64,000 nt of DNA from Cryptomeria japonica (GCF_030272615.1 NC_081411.1:210137744-210201743), one strand, 5' to 3'. Counted from the stretch's first letter, positions 9,561-19,784 are shown. Notes: generated from the letters alone by a model not told the origin. Made by a program: numbers and translations.

Positions 9561-10047
9561 CGGAGTTATACACAACTTCTCCTACTACAGATACAAACTT
9601 ACCCATAGAAACATTACTTTTTGCAAGGTCATAATAAACCCCTCCATCATAATTACCTTCTCCTGTGCTCCCCTTCTCGCAAACCCTGAACAAAGAACCT
9701 AAAAAATCACCATTAGTCGGTTATAATACCCAAACATAAAACTGTCTACCCAAAAACTCAAACATTTCGTGTTGCTAGTAACCACGCATTTGGGTCCACT
9801 GGCCCTCTTCTTTGAAGTCTAGTAAATCAACTTCCTACCAAGGGTTTTGATAATTCTTGTTTACTTGGTGTGACACTTGATCTGCAACCATGCTCTCCAT
9901 TGTTCGTGTGCACTTAGATGGTCCATAAGAATATTGGCTTCCATCATTTACTCTATTAACATTACTGTTGACTAGAATACCTTCTGCACTATCAGCATGG
10001 TGAAGCCCACCAATTAGCCTTTCTATGGTACTTCCACCTTCGTTCAT
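9478..10047 (-). pseudogene. Conserved C-terminal block of the Copia-like family, unknown function
   Basis: Translated remnants (for example EGNYDGGVYYDLA and VVYNSDLTWRRLI) match the block at 18675-19049 (EFNGGVYYGSAD, YVFNSDLTRRRLI). Upstream, the segment 10047-9835 and a further piece around 9760 (FYVWVL) also belong to it. Several stops break the frame. I do not recognise the domain. The shared residues in two diverged copies show that it was a real protein of the element, but nothing indicates its activity. Confidence 0.6.
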
Positions 10048-10270
10048 AATACAATTATGGGTCTGAGGACCCTAGGACTCAAATGCTACAACACGACCAC
10101 CAAATCTATTGCCAGTAGGGTGTCGTGGCATAGAATCCTTGTCAAGTTCAAAATAGATCAATACCATACAATAAAATTCTTTCATTGGCAAATCCAACCT
10201 TGGAATGGAAGGAAGAATTATTTTCGTCATCTTTAGTGTTTAAATTCTTGCTCTTATCCCCTTTGTAACA

Positions 10271-10384
10271 ACCCAATGGAGGGTATTCAGAGAAACTTTC
10301 CACAACCATATGCTTGGTTAGAATCATCTTAACAAATCCAACATCACCATTTTTAAAGAAATTAGGTTCCTTCTCAATCTCCTT
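10271..10384 (-). pseudogene. Fragment of translation elongation factor eEF1A
   Basis: The minus strand encodes [20 protein letters not shown] followed by [18 protein letters not shown]. This matches the near-invariant C-terminal (domain 3) segment of eEF1A ([34 protein letters not shown]) at about 30 of 38 positions, judged from general knowledge of the family. Only about 114 bp are recognisable, and the flanking sequence does not continue as eEF1A. The plus-strand relative of the surrounding element lacks it, so it was captured or inserted in this copy. It cannot be functional. Confidence 0.85.
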
Positions 10385-10418
10385 GTTGTTCAAATCATTT
10401 ACACATGCCACAACTGCA

Positions 10419-10806
10419 TCATGAGATGAAAAAGAAACAAAACCAGAATCTCTGCCGCTTTGCTGTTGGCAGGTTACATGCTAGCTTAATTTTCTCACAA
10501 TCCCCCATGACATTAGGGTACAGTCCCGAAGCAAAGCTCCCATCTTCCCAAATAACACGAAATGCCGAGCTAACCAGCCATGGGTTCATACTCATGCTCA
10601 TTTCCATCTTCAGTTTTGGTAGTCAACGTTCTTTTCAGACTCCTTCGAACCGACGCAAAAGGTTCCTTCGTCACCCGAAAAGCCATCTCATCACCTCCAT
10701 ATGCAGTAACATTAGGACCACTTAGATAACCATATTCAATACCAACAGATTCCTTGTCATAAAAGTTTATTTGTATTTCTTGTAGAAGCTTGTGTACTAC
10801 CTGCAA
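10419..10806 (-). pseudogene. Unrecognised coding-like segment inside the element
   Basis: Two overlapping minus-strand frames (10806-10570 and 10607-10419) carry non-repetitive sequence such as GIEYGYLSGPNVTAYGGDEM and SAFRVIWEDGSFASGLYPNV. They run towards the eEF1A fragment and have no counterpart in the plus-strand copy. No family is recognised. This may be part of the same captured cDNA or insertion, or unrelated filler. Confidence 0.35.
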
Positions 10807-11302
10807 TCAAAGCATTCCACTCTACCTCTACTTCTGCAATCCGCAACAATAAATCAACACTCTCCTTTCCTTTTGGAAAATTAATTTCCTCAAAGACCAT
10901 ATTCTCAGCCTTTCTGAAGTCTTTTAGATCCCGTGCGGCCTTGAGCCAGAGGCTCTCTCCCTCTCCTGCCTCCTTGAGCTCTATAATCCCTACACTCCTT
11001 GGAACTTCAGTCGCTAGGCACCCCGAATCCTCTTGTGGATTGTTTCCACTAGGAAAGGATTTCCTATCAATAAGGCATGCCATTTTGTGAAGAAAGAGTC
11101 TTTTGTTAGGAGCTTCCCATCACTTTCCTCTTGCTGAAATACAAATCAGTTTTTTAATGAGTAGGAGATTCTCTTCATTCAACCTGATAAATTTTTCTTT
11201 TTCATAATCCTCGTCTATGAGTAGGAGATTCTCTTCATTCAACCTCATAAATTTTTCTTTTTCAGCCTTGTTCTCAACTTTCATGTAAACTTTCTGGTCC
11301 AT
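10757..11302 (-). pseudogene. Coiled-coil and conserved middle block of the Copia-like family
   Basis: The minus-strand translation begins MDQKVYMKVENKAEKEKF and has a charged, heptad-like stretch (EKEKFMRLNEENLLLI, duplicated). A block follows (NPQEDSGCLATEVPRSVGII, then VEVEWNALIAGSTQAS). Each part is paralleled at 17940-18500 (EKEKFMRLKEENLLLI, NPQEDLGCLEIEYPRSIGII, IEKEWNALIVGIAQVS). This looks like the C-terminal half of a Gag-like protein after the zinc knuckle. The frame is interrupted near 11084-11119 and the knuckle itself is absent here. Confidence 0.6.
11157..11264 (-). repeat. 60 bp in-frame tandem duplication in the coiled coil
   Basis: ATGAGTAGGAGATTCTCTTC... at 11157-11204 recurs at 11217-11264, a period of 60 bp. 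It duplicates 20 residues of the coiled coil (EKEKF.RLNEENLLLI) without shifting the frame. The copy at 17990-18040 has the unit once. Confidence 0.85.
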
Positions 11303-11595
11303 ACAAATCAGTTTTTCTGTGAGTGAGAGACATTCATATAAACGTTACTGGTTACTAGATCGCCATGCACAGGAGGAATTCAGGATTCAGGAAAGGACTT
11401 TAGAAACCCTGTAGCAAATGAAAATGCCAAGCGTAAAGCCTAATTATTTGCCAGTGGCTTCCATCCTGTACCAACGTGCGAGCTTTTGAAACAAGATATG
11501 GACACGTATCACAGGATAACGGTAGGGAGATTTTTGAAAGTTATTATAGTTCGAAATGCCCTGGTTTTAGACATGTAGGAAAGGATAAATGTGGA

Positions 11596-12115
11596 ATTAT
11601 AGACCTCGCACCTGTATTTGCTGATAGAATGCTTCAAAGTTTTGTCGTCTCATGGAATGCGTCGATTGCAAGAACTGAAGAAATAGATTTGATAGAAAGG
11701 CTTTGGAAAGTTGCACACTCATTGGTGACTATCAGATCTAACTCCCACGACCTTCAGTCTGCATCCTCCATATGCGTGCCAAAATTGGCTTTTGGGGCGT
11801 TGTCGTTGTGACATCTCTGGTTGCCATGTACACAAAATGTGAGGACAGAGGCTTGGCATGTGGGCTACCTAACAAAATTGGCTAATGGAGATGTGGTCTC
11901 CTCATTGTCAATATTGTGAGATACCCACAAACAGATTTACTGAAAAGGCTTTAGAATCTTTCAAACAAATGCAGATAGCAGGTGTAGAGCCAAACTTTTT
12001 TTCCAGTCACCTCCAGCAGCCAATTATTTTTTACAGAATACCTCTAAGAAATGTCATCTCATCGAATGCAAGGATAGGCAGATTTTGCAGACAATGTATT
12101 TGACGGAAAGACTCC
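11596..12115 (+). pseudogene. Pentatricopeptide-repeat (PPR) protein fragment, broken
   Basis: Plant PPR proteins bind organellar RNA. Repeat-like pieces occur in several frames: PVFADRMLQSFVVSWNASIA (about 11610-11670), LVAMYTKCED (about 11820-11850, another frame), EKALESFKQMQIAGVEPNFF (about 11940-12000) and IPLRNVISSNARIGRF (about 12040-12085). The spacing resembles successive PLS-type repeats (a VSWNA.I turn, a MYTKC unit, then EAL..F..M...GV.PN). Frameshifts and stops separate them. No start, targeting peptide or C-terminal E/DYW domain is seen. Confidence 0.75.
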
Positions 12116-14459
12116 TCCCAACTGGAATATGTCGAGAAGAATATATATATATATTTTCAAAACAAATGCTGCCAGATTTATTTTCGAGTAGATTACACTT
12201 TCAAAACAAATGCACCATTCCTCGTTTATTACAAGGCCATGCTTTGCAAGCAAGCACGCTTTCTACTTTAATGCCTGTTGTCTCTCTCGTCCTCTCTTCA
12301 AGTTTCAAAATGTTTTTCTTTACTGTTCTTTTTTTTAATTTTCCATTCATGCCTTTGACCACTTGGTCGGGGATGTGACATGCTAGTGATCAAGTAGCTC
12401 TGATACGAAATGTTGTAGATGTAAATTAGGGTATCTTTTTAGATTTCCAGATCTCCGGATATTTCAATGCCATTAATAAATCTATACATTAAAAATAAAA
12501 CTCATATTTATGCCATTAGTCTTAAATAAGGAGAATGATTTCAAAGAGTATGTCACTCTTAATGGATCCCCTTCCAAGAGGAGAATCATGTTGTTAGTTC
12601 TTTCCAAAAACTTAGGTATGCACCCCTTTTCTTTTTTTGTCATTAAGCTTTGTAAATTCGAAAAGTTTCTAGTCTGAAGAAACAGAGAGAAAAATTTTCA
12701 GTTTGTTCATGGTGGTTAAACTATCTTGTATTTTTATGGTTTAGCCACTAGCATGATCAATCAAAAAGTAACTTTTATTAATATAAAACCTTTGACTCTG
12801 CCTTTATCCATAAAAAAAAATCATATTTATATATCATCTTTGCAACTAGAACAATGTGAAACCAAAGGACAATAATCTATTTTAACAGTTTGCATAAATA
12901 AAGACTGCACGGTTGAAAGAAAATACCATTTGGGTGTAGGAGTTCATCTTACTTCAATTTTACATTAAAAGAGATTAGGTAAAGCACAATATAGCATATA
13001 ATATTTTCAATTAAAGATCAAGGAGGAGCTTGAATTCAGTGATGATACTTTATATTCTATTGCAAAAAATCAACAAAATAAATTTGTTTTTGCTGAATTG
13101 AAATTAAAATCATTCTCTTTTTCCCAATAAGTACCAGTTCTATCTTCAATATTTATAGAGTTCTAACAAATGTTCTAGTTGAAACTAGCTAACATCAACA
13201 GTCACAACTCTAACAAATGTAACAAATGTTCTAGTTGAAACTAGGTAACATCAACAGTAAGTTAAATGCTAATTATTCCTAAATATGAGTACAAGTGAGG
13301 ACTACTGACAGGTATTGGAGCAAATATCACTGATCATTGAAATTTTAATCAAAACTTCAATTCTCTAAGAAATCATTAGTAACACATGGACGATCAATTA
13401 TAAGTAAACTCAAAGTGAGCTAAATTTGATATAAGTCAGGCCAAACTCAAATGCTCCAAGTTTATGAGTTGAGTAGATATTACTCTTCTTCTAGGTGTCT
13501 TGCAACTATACATAGGCTAGGAACTTGAAAACAATCAACTTCCTTTCTGAATAATTTTACTGTATGTAACTTTCCATTAAAAGTGTTTTTTGAAGTGGTT
13601 TAGCTTTAACAAAAATTTTACAACTTTTAAAAACCATCTCTCTACATTTCTATTGAAATTTAGATTTATTTTTTTCTAATAGAAAATTTAATTAATGCTA
13701 AACATTTTTTGAATGGAATAATTTGAACAGATTTTATTTTAATAGTTATATTAAGTTCAAGAAAATTAAGATTCTAATTGTAAATCTATATCATTTTACT
13801 CAATATAATTTTGGATCCACCAATAGTGATGAAGGTCCTGCATGTGTCTATTCTAAATAAAGAAAGATCTAAAGTTCATCTCTTGTTGAAGAACTCTCAT
13901 CTTTCTAAATGAGGGTTGGAAATAATATAGTTTTCTCTTAACCATAAACAATTCAACCAAGCTCGTAACCTGTGAAGAGAGAAAAAAAAATCTGGAACAA
14001 ACCAAAATAAAATGAGTAGGAAACCAAAAAACTCTATAAACTCATCGCTTTGGAGAGAAAAGTAGAAAATATCTAAATTCTTTGTGAGGTCCCATATACA
14101 ATTCAATATTGATAATTTATATCTTATGCTATTATAGGATTCTCTACTTGAGTTTCATGGTAAGCGAATTTTGAGAGTTATAATTAAATCTTAATTATGT
14201 TTATGCACTTGTGTGGAATAGTCTATTTATTCTCTCAATTCTTATATATTCAAGCTTAAATTTAAAATAGAATGTGGTTGAAATTATTTCTGGTATTAAA
14301 TTAGAATAAATAAATGTTTTCCAATTAATAGATTATATTGATTTATCCATGGTGAAAGAAGTGAATGGCCAGACTTTGTGCTATGTGATATTATAATTTA
14401 AGTTTTCTTTAGCTATAATGTTATGTGTTTATTTGATAAATGATGGGATAACAACCACC
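12116..14459. other. AT-rich spacer, no gene recognised
   Basis: Over 2.3 kb of AT-rich DNA without a recognisable domain in either strand. It contains a short tandem duplication near 13162-13256, where TGTTCTAGTTGAAACTAG followed by an AACATCAACAG block occurs twice about 60 bp apart, and many homopolymer runs. Confidence 0.6.
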
Positions 14460-15850
14460 AAGCAGACCCTTTTTAAAAAGGATGTTTTTTACTAGAGCAT
14501 CAACCTGTAGGAAAAAGTCCCTAAACAGGAAAAATCACCTAATCATAATAGAGGGGTTTAAGAGAACCCAGAACCATCTAACAATAGAAACCCCTTGCAC
14601 AGGAATAAAGTAGCCAAGGGAAGCACTAAAAACATCATCTTTTTAATGGTACCTTGAAACCTTTTACCTAATTGACCACTACAAACAACAATATTCATAG
14701 TAAAAAATCTCATAGGGTTTTGATAGGCATCCCTAAACCTTTGACTGATAGAAAAACCTACAAATAATCCATCAAAGGCCACCTTAATAGGCTGATTCTC
14801 AGTAAAGACACTAAGGAATAGAATCCCAACTAGAAACACAGGGAAGAGACCCAAAGAGAAAATTACCTAACAGGGGGGACATGATTCAACAATAAAGAAC
14901 CTAAAAGAAAATAGCATCCCCCAACAGAAGAAGAAATCTGGAATCAAAGTAGAAACATAGGAAACATGACACTCTACATTTATCGGCCCTCAACACCTAT
15001 TAGCAATCCATCCACCACAACACAAAGAAAGCTTCTACTGAGTAGAATATCATCATTCATAATAATGAGAGAACTCAGCCCTTACAAACCCCCATAAATA
15101 GAATAGTCTTTAAAGATCCAAGAATATTTGAGGCCCGCCTTCATAGGAACATTGGAAGAATCAGAGAAAAAATCCCTCCAAAACCCTTACTAGACAAGAA
15201 AGGAGTGCTAGAAAATAGACTCCTGGAAGAGGGAAAAAATTTGCCCCACTCTAGAGATCAACAGCACAAGAGGAAGTCTCCCAACTCGGCATAAAATCCC
15301 ATGTCCATAGGACTAGTACTAAATAGAGGAGCCTAAAGAAACACCTAAGACACAATCAAGAGTAGAACCAAAGTGAAGCAACTCTGCCAATGTGTGACTA
15401 AAGAAACAAAGTACACCAATAGGCCATGCACACCACCCACAAAAAATTTTTAACCTCTAAGGAGTAGAATTACAATTCTAATCACCTTGGAGCACATAAA
15501 GAAAAGCCTAGATTATAGGGCATAGACACAAGAAAAAACCACCAGTCAATCCCAAGCACCACAGAGCACATGGCACCCCCAAATCGTTAGAGGCAAGGTA
15601 GGAGAAGAGTCTCAACCACCGCCCACTAACAAAAAAAAGAGAAAATCCATCCATCAAAGAATATAGGACACTCCCTAAATATGAAAGGTAGGGTATGAGA
15701 GCAGAGAGCATGAACATCAGTCCACACCCACTCCCTGAAACACTTTGCAGGACCTATCACAATGCAGAAGCCCACAGACACGCCAGGGAAAGAAAACACA
15801 CTCGGACAGGGCAGTCAACAGAGAAACAAGCTATAATGTTATGTTTTTTA
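14460..15850 (-). repeat. Unassigned repeat-like block with small minus-strand frames
   Basis: Composition changes here: the plus strand is purine- and C-rich, with T-rich minus-strand frames at 14854-14558 and 15717-15508 that encode hydrophobic sequence. The style resembles the 3' region of the LINE at 20000-22000, but I found no direct sequence match. It may be a LINE tail or another decayed element. Confidence 0.3.
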
Positions 15851-15989
15851 TTAGAGTAAAATAGGTTAGACAGGGACCTCAAACCTAGCCAAAAAATATT
15901 CATGAGGATGAACCAGATGCTTAGCCACATAGGATAAATAACAAAAGAACAAAATAGGGTCCAAAGACCCTAAAACTACATAATATTCT

Positions 15990-17028
15990 TCAACATTTGG
16001 ATAGACTTAACATGTATAAATTTCCTATTAATCTTAGATAATTCCCCAATAAGGCTATAATTCTATGTTATATTTTCATGATTGGTATAACTGTTGAAGG
16101 TGAGATGATGATGGATGACTGCACTGGTAGAGGAAAGATGACATGATCAATTATATGTGTTGTCACTGATGGCAACCAGTGTCAACTGATGTTTGATGAT
16201 GTTTACAGATAGTTTTTGATGATTGAATTCTTGGCTAAGTGATTTGGTCAACCAGAGTTAGAGTTTGACAAATTGACAGGGTTTACTGGCAAGGCTGGGA
16301 ATTAGGACATTAACCGGTAAAGCAGATAAGTTTTGATGGAATCGTGTGATTGGTGATGTTTCATGACTTGTGGTTTGAAACATAAGCTTTTACAATAGAA
16401 TTAAGTATGTAACTGGAGCCACACCCTACGATGGTTACCGAAAGGCATGTTTTGAATTTATGGTGAAGTTTTGCTAGGGTTTTAGTAGGGTTTAAGAAAT
16501 GGTGAACATTGAAGAATTTTGTTGTGACACTTACTACAATGCGTACGAAGATATAAACTACTACCATAAATATAAAAGAGAGAGAAGCATTCTAAAGTTA
16601 TGGAAAGTAGACAACAAGTCAAAGATATTATAGATTATATAAAAAATTACTTCTAAGAGGAAAATAATATAAGTATGGATAAGAAGGTAAAAATTTGTTT
16701 GAAAATTTTTGAAACTAAGAAATTATTTAAAAAGTGGCATTAGAATAACATATTCTGGAGAAGAACCCTAATTTTAGATGAGCCAAAAGATGAACCTAAA
16801 AATAGACAATCACTAATATTGAGAGAAAGATTAATATAAAGAAGGAACCTAATTAACTAGAAAGGTCTAAAAGAGAAGTCAGAGTTGTCCACATTGGGTT
16901 ACACATGGCTAAAAGAGAAGTCTTTGAAAAAGTTTGATTGGAGTCTGACTCGCTAAATACTATCAATTGTCTGAATGGACGCATTGATCCTAGCTAGACA
17001 ATGGCTAATCTAATCAAGGATTGCTGGG
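15990..17028. repeat. Dispersed repeat, copy of 36185-37214
   Basis: From TTCAACATTTGGATAGAC onward about 1 kb matches 36185-37214, including the CACACCCTA.GATGGTTACC segment, the TTGTTGTGACACTTACTACAATG segment (also at 31380 and in each unit of the array), and the start of a LINE RNase H fragment (TMANLIKDCW, 17001-17030). The similarity stops at about 17028, where kelch sequence begins, so this edge is a rearrangement or insertion boundary. Confidence 0.82.
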
Positions 17029-17029
17029 T

Positions 17030-17242
17030 TTTATTATCTAGCAAATGGCAGCGAGGTGCTGAAATTCCCATTGCTAGATCTCTATCCATATTTGCATGTT
17101 CTGCCTCACTCGAAGCATCAATTTACATTGCCGGAGGACTTCACAAAGATAGTTTTGATGATGGACTCTTTGAAGCAGTAGTCTATAAAGAAGATGAAGA
17201 CAAGTGGGAGCTTCTTCCTCAGATGAACCAAGAGATTGGAAT
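17030..17242 (+). pseudogene. F-box/kelch-repeat protein fragment, copy 2, 5' part
   Basis: The reading frame through 17030-17242 encodes the middle of a kelch propeller: KWQRGAEIPIARSLSIFACS, then SIYIAGGLHKD, then DEDKWELLPQMNQEIG. These are kelch hallmarks (the GG pair, then a W about ten residues after the next acidic cluster). The F-box half is missing, and repeat DNA joins directly at 17028. At 17242 a Copia element interrupts the codon after the Gly of QEIG, and the frame resumes exactly at 19346 once one copy of the 5 bp duplication is discounted. The fragment is closely related to copy 1 at 8770-9226. Confidence 0.86.
17238..17242. repeat. Target-site duplication GGAAT, left copy
   Basis: GGAAT directly precedes the LTR start TGTTAGG and recurs at 19341-19345 immediately after the right LTR. 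Its length fits Copia integration, and it lies within a kelch codon pair. Confidence 0.9.
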
Positions 17243-17524
17243 TGTTAGGTATATGAATCCCAATAGTCACATGGATGTTTGTCTTCCCCAGAAGACTCTT
17301 CATTTCATATCTGAGATGTCTATATACATGACTGAGTGTGGTCATGTATGTACTGTGTAATTGGATATTGGTTAATAAGAATTCTCCTTGTGTTTCTGGT
17401 GGACGTATCCACTTAGTGGTGAACCCCGTTAATCTTGTGTCTTGAGTTCTTTGTTTTGTCTATTATTCTTTCTGCTATTTTGCGTTCATTATTATGTGTT
17501 TTCTTGGCTTGTTTTAAACTAAAA
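17243..17524 (+). repeat. 5' LTR of the small Copia element
   Basis: Starts TGTTAGGTATATGAATCCC and shares with 19112-19340 the stretches GTCATGTATGTACTGTGTAA and TTGGTTAATAAGAATTCTCC. It is longer than the right LTR by a segment near 17280-17320. The end is placed before the primer site. Confidence 0.85.
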
Positions 17525-17526
17525 AT

Positions 17527-17538
17527 TAGTATTAGAGC
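17527..17538 (+). other. Primer binding site, tRNA-iMet type
   Basis: TAGTATTAGAGC differs at two positions from TGGTATCAGAGC, the usual Copia primer site complementary to initiator methionine tRNA. It lies immediately inside the left LTR. Confidence 0.8.
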
Positions 17539-17603
17539 TTAGGTGAAGTGATTGAGCAGAGATCGGAAGGTAGATAGATAAAGGATTGAAAATTCTTGAG
17601 AAG

Positions 17604-18326
17604 ATGTAGAAGTTTGAAGTTAGAGAAATTAGTTGCTGGTATTGTGGCAAGCGAGGCCACGTAAAAAGAAATTGTTGGTTTGTCGAGAAGGCTAAAAGGA
17701 AGCCAAAAGATGAAGACACCAATTCAGTCATCGAGGATTTTCTTGCAAATTTAGACTCGGTGAAGGGTAAAATTGGGCAAGCAAAAGTTAAAACAAAACA
17801 CCATGTTCATTGGTGGGATAACTGGAAAAAGGAAGAGACTTTGGCTGAAGAAGAAGAGGGTTTGAAGTATTCATTATTTGAAGATTTTCTTGATTCAACT
17901 AAAGAAGAGGATGTTGAAGAAGAGGATGTTGAAGTAAGTGAGGATGAAGTTGATGAGGTTGAGACCAAGACTCATGAGGATTATGAAAAAGAAAAATTTA
18001 TGAGGTTGAAGGAAGAGAATCTCCTACTCATCGACAAACTGATTTGTATGGACCAGAAGTTGATGGTTTTGTGTCGCATCATGAATATTGGAAAAGATAA
18101 CTTTGAGAAAGAATGGGATTTTTCTGAAGAGACCGTATTTCAGCAAGAGGAAAGTGATGGAAAACTCCTAACAAAGGACTTTTTTCTCACAAAAAAGTAC
18201 ACCTTTTTGATAGGAAAGCCTTTCTTTAGTGGAAAGAATCCACAAGAGGATTTGGGGTGCTTGGAGATTGAATATCCCAGGAGCATAGGGATTATAAAGC
18301 TCACGGAGGTGGGAAAGAACCTCTAG
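17604..18326 (+). pseudogene. Gag-like zinc-knuckle and coiled-coil protein of the small Copia family
   Basis: The frame from about 17610 encodes a CCHC zinc knuckle at 17634-17675 (CWYCGKRGHVKRNC). A very acidic stretch follows (repeated EEDVEEEDVE) and then a heptad-like segment (EKEKFMRLKEENLLLIDKL). The block KNPQEDLGCLEIEYPRSIGI then leads to the stop at 18324-18326. Zinc knuckles bind element RNA in Gag proteins. The capsid-like UBN2 domain expected before the knuckle is absent, so the protein is N-terminally truncated relative to a Copia Gag. The open frame from 17760 is 188 codons. The same modules, minus the knuckle, are found in the minus-strand relative near 11300-10757. Confidence 0.78.
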
Positions 18327-18335
18327 CTCAAGGCT

Positions 18336-18644
18336 ATGCAAGATCCAGAAGACTTTGGAAAGGCCGAGGATAAGGTCTTTGGGGAAAAGGAATTTAAAAA
18401 AGAACAAAAGAGTGATGATTTATTGCTCCAGATTTTAGAAATAGAGAAAGAGTGGAATGCATTGATTGTAGGTATTGCACAAGTTTCTGTAGAAAATACA
18501 ACAAATTCATTTGATATGGAGCCCATTGGTGCAAAGTCTATAGCTGGAAGCTCAAAATCAGATCTCATGGCAACCCAATTGCATAAGAATATTGTATTCG
18601 GTGTTGGTCAAATGATGAGAGAACTTGGGTTCCAACCTAGCTAG
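18336..18644 (+). pseudogene. Continuation of the small Copia family protein, conserved block
   Basis: Ten bases after the preceding stop a frame of 102 codons carries FGKAEDKVFGEKEFKKE, EIEKEWNALIVGIAQVS and MMRELGFQPS. The first two pieces parallel the minus-strand copy (FRKAENMVFEE, EVEWNALIAGSTQAS), so the stop at 18324 probably splits what was one protein. No known domain recognised. Confidence 0.6.
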
Positions 18645-18674
18645 TTTGATGGCAGTAGTAATGATTGAATTAAT

Positions 18675-19049
18675 TTGTTCATGTTGGATGTCGTGGGGCC
18701 GAGTGAGAGTTGGTGTGTTCCAGATGTGGGCAATGAGGCAACTGTGAGAATTAGGAGTGATGTTTGTAAGCTATTCACACCACTACGAGAGTTTTATATT
18801 TGGGTATTAAAACTAAATAGTGGTGATCTTCTAGATATTCTATTACGGGGGAGCACAAGAACAGGAGAGTTTAATGGAGGAGTGTATTATGGATCTGCAG
18901 ATAGTAGTGTTCCTCATTATGGATTACTGGATGAAGTATTTAAAAAATATGTTTTTAACTCCGATCTGACTAGGAGAAGATTAATTCACACTATTCATGA
19001 ACAGAGTTTGGCTATATTAAAATCTTCTCAAGAGCTGGTTGTAGTATGA
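18675..19049 (+). pseudogene. C-terminal block of the small Copia family, unknown function
   Basis: An open stretch of 124 codons (the first codon is TTG, so it is a continuation rather than a true start) with motifs FYIWVLKLNSGDLLDILL, GEFNGGVYYGSAD and YVFNSDLTRRRLI, ending SSQELVVV shortly before the purine tract. The same motifs occur in the inverted relative at 9850-9478. It sits where the end of pol would be in a full Copia element, but it shows no RT or RNase H signature. It could be an accessory protein or captured host sequence. Its origin is unknown. Confidence 0.6.
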
Positions 19050-19100
19050 GCCTTGGAATGGAGATGTAGGGAATGTTACAGGTTGTGTCGGTTGGACTTC

Positions 19101-19111
19101 AAGGGGGAGAT
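19101..19111 (+). other. Polypurine tract of the small Copia element
   Basis: AAGGGGGAGAT lies directly before the right LTR start TGTTGGG, the expected position of the plus-strand primer. Confidence 0.8.
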
Positions 19112-19340
19112 TGTTGGGTATATGAAGCCCAATAGTCACATGGTTGTTTGTTGTCTACATAAATGACTAAGTGCAGTCATGTATGTACTGTGTAATTGGA
19201 TATTGGTTAATAAGAATTCTCCCTGTGTTTCTAGTGGATGTAGCCACTTAGTGGTGAACCATGTTAATCTTGTGTCTATTATTCTTTTTGTTGTTTTTTG
19301 TTCATTATTATGTGTTTTCTCTACTCATTTTAAACTAATA
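19112..19340 (+). repeat. 3' LTR of the small Copia element
   Basis: Begins TGTTGGGTATATGAAGCCC and ends AAACTAATA just before GGAAT. The LTR tip TTGGGTATATGAAGCCCAA is an imperfect inverted repeat. Divergence from the 5' LTR is clearly more than a few per cent, so the insertion is old. Confidence 0.85.
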
Positions 19341-19345
19341 GGAAT

Positions 19346-19784
19346 GCGGAGGGGGGTTTTTATTGTCGGATTGTTTTATGTCATTGGTTTTCTCAATAAT
19401 AGAAGTCAAAGGTTTGCTCCTAACACAGGACTATGGACATCAATAGAAAACATTTCTTTAGCCAATACATGGTACACCCATTTTCTATATGCGTTTGGAC
19501 AATTAAATGCATTTGGAAATAATTGAATAAAGCAATATAATTGGGAAGAAAATGTGTGGAGACAATTGGAACACTCCCCTCGAGATTTTATCTTTGTTTG
19601 TCCAACAGTGTGGTGTGATGGACTTTTCTTGTGCGGATATAATAATCTATCCATCCTTTCAGCGACTCCAGTTTTCTATATGTACAAACTTGAAGCAACT
19701 TTGTCTGAGAGGTGGATTTCTTTTGACAAACCAAGAAATTTTCTAGAAATGGAAGTGGTTGTTGTGACCACAGTAGAACTTTAA
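19346..19784 (+). pseudogene. F-box/kelch-repeat protein fragment, copy 2, 3' part
   Basis: The kelch frame resumes after the Copia insertion: GVFIVGLFYVIG, NTGLWTSIENISLANTW, then WEENVWRQLE, FVCPTVWCDGLFLCGY and TPVFYMYKLEATLSERW, ending EMEVVVVTTVEL and a stop at 19782-19784. These match the last kelch blades and the closing strand of plant F-box/kelch proteins. The frame is continuous with 17030-17242 across the insertion. Besides the insertion there is one in-frame TGA at 19524-19526. The gene was therefore close to intact, at least in this half, when the Copia element landed. Confidence 0.86.

Larger units (their letters stand above)
9227..11330 (-). mobile_element. Decayed Copia-like non-autonomous element, reverse copy of the family at 17243-19340
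   Basis: On the minus strand the order is a coiled-coil segment (11302-11120), a conserved block (11083-10757), unrelated inserted sequence including an eEF1A fragment, a C-terminal block (9693-9478), a purine-rich tract and an LTR start (TGTTGGGTATAT...). The same blocks in the same order make up the plus-strand element at 17243-19340. Here the zinc knuckle, the 5' LTR and most of the 3' LTR are missing, so the boundaries are approximate. No polymerase is present. Confidence 0.72.
17243..19340 (+). mobile_element. Small non-autonomous Copia element inserted in the kelch gene
   Basis: A 2.1 kb element with LTRs at 17243-17524 and 19112-19340, an initiator-tRNA-Met type primer site, a purine tract before the right LTR and a GGAAT target duplication. 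Between the LTRs are a zinc-knuckle Gag remnant, a coiled-coil region and two blocks of unknown function. Protease, integrase, RT and RNase H are absent. The family has a second, inverted and rearranged copy at 9227-11330. LTR ends read TGTT...TAATA/TAAAA, probably decayed from ...AACA. Confidence 0.88.

Noticed and set aside
14460-15850. Second full LINE tail related to 20000-22000
   Set aside because: Composition is similar but I could find no shared sequence, so only an unassigned repeat is reported.
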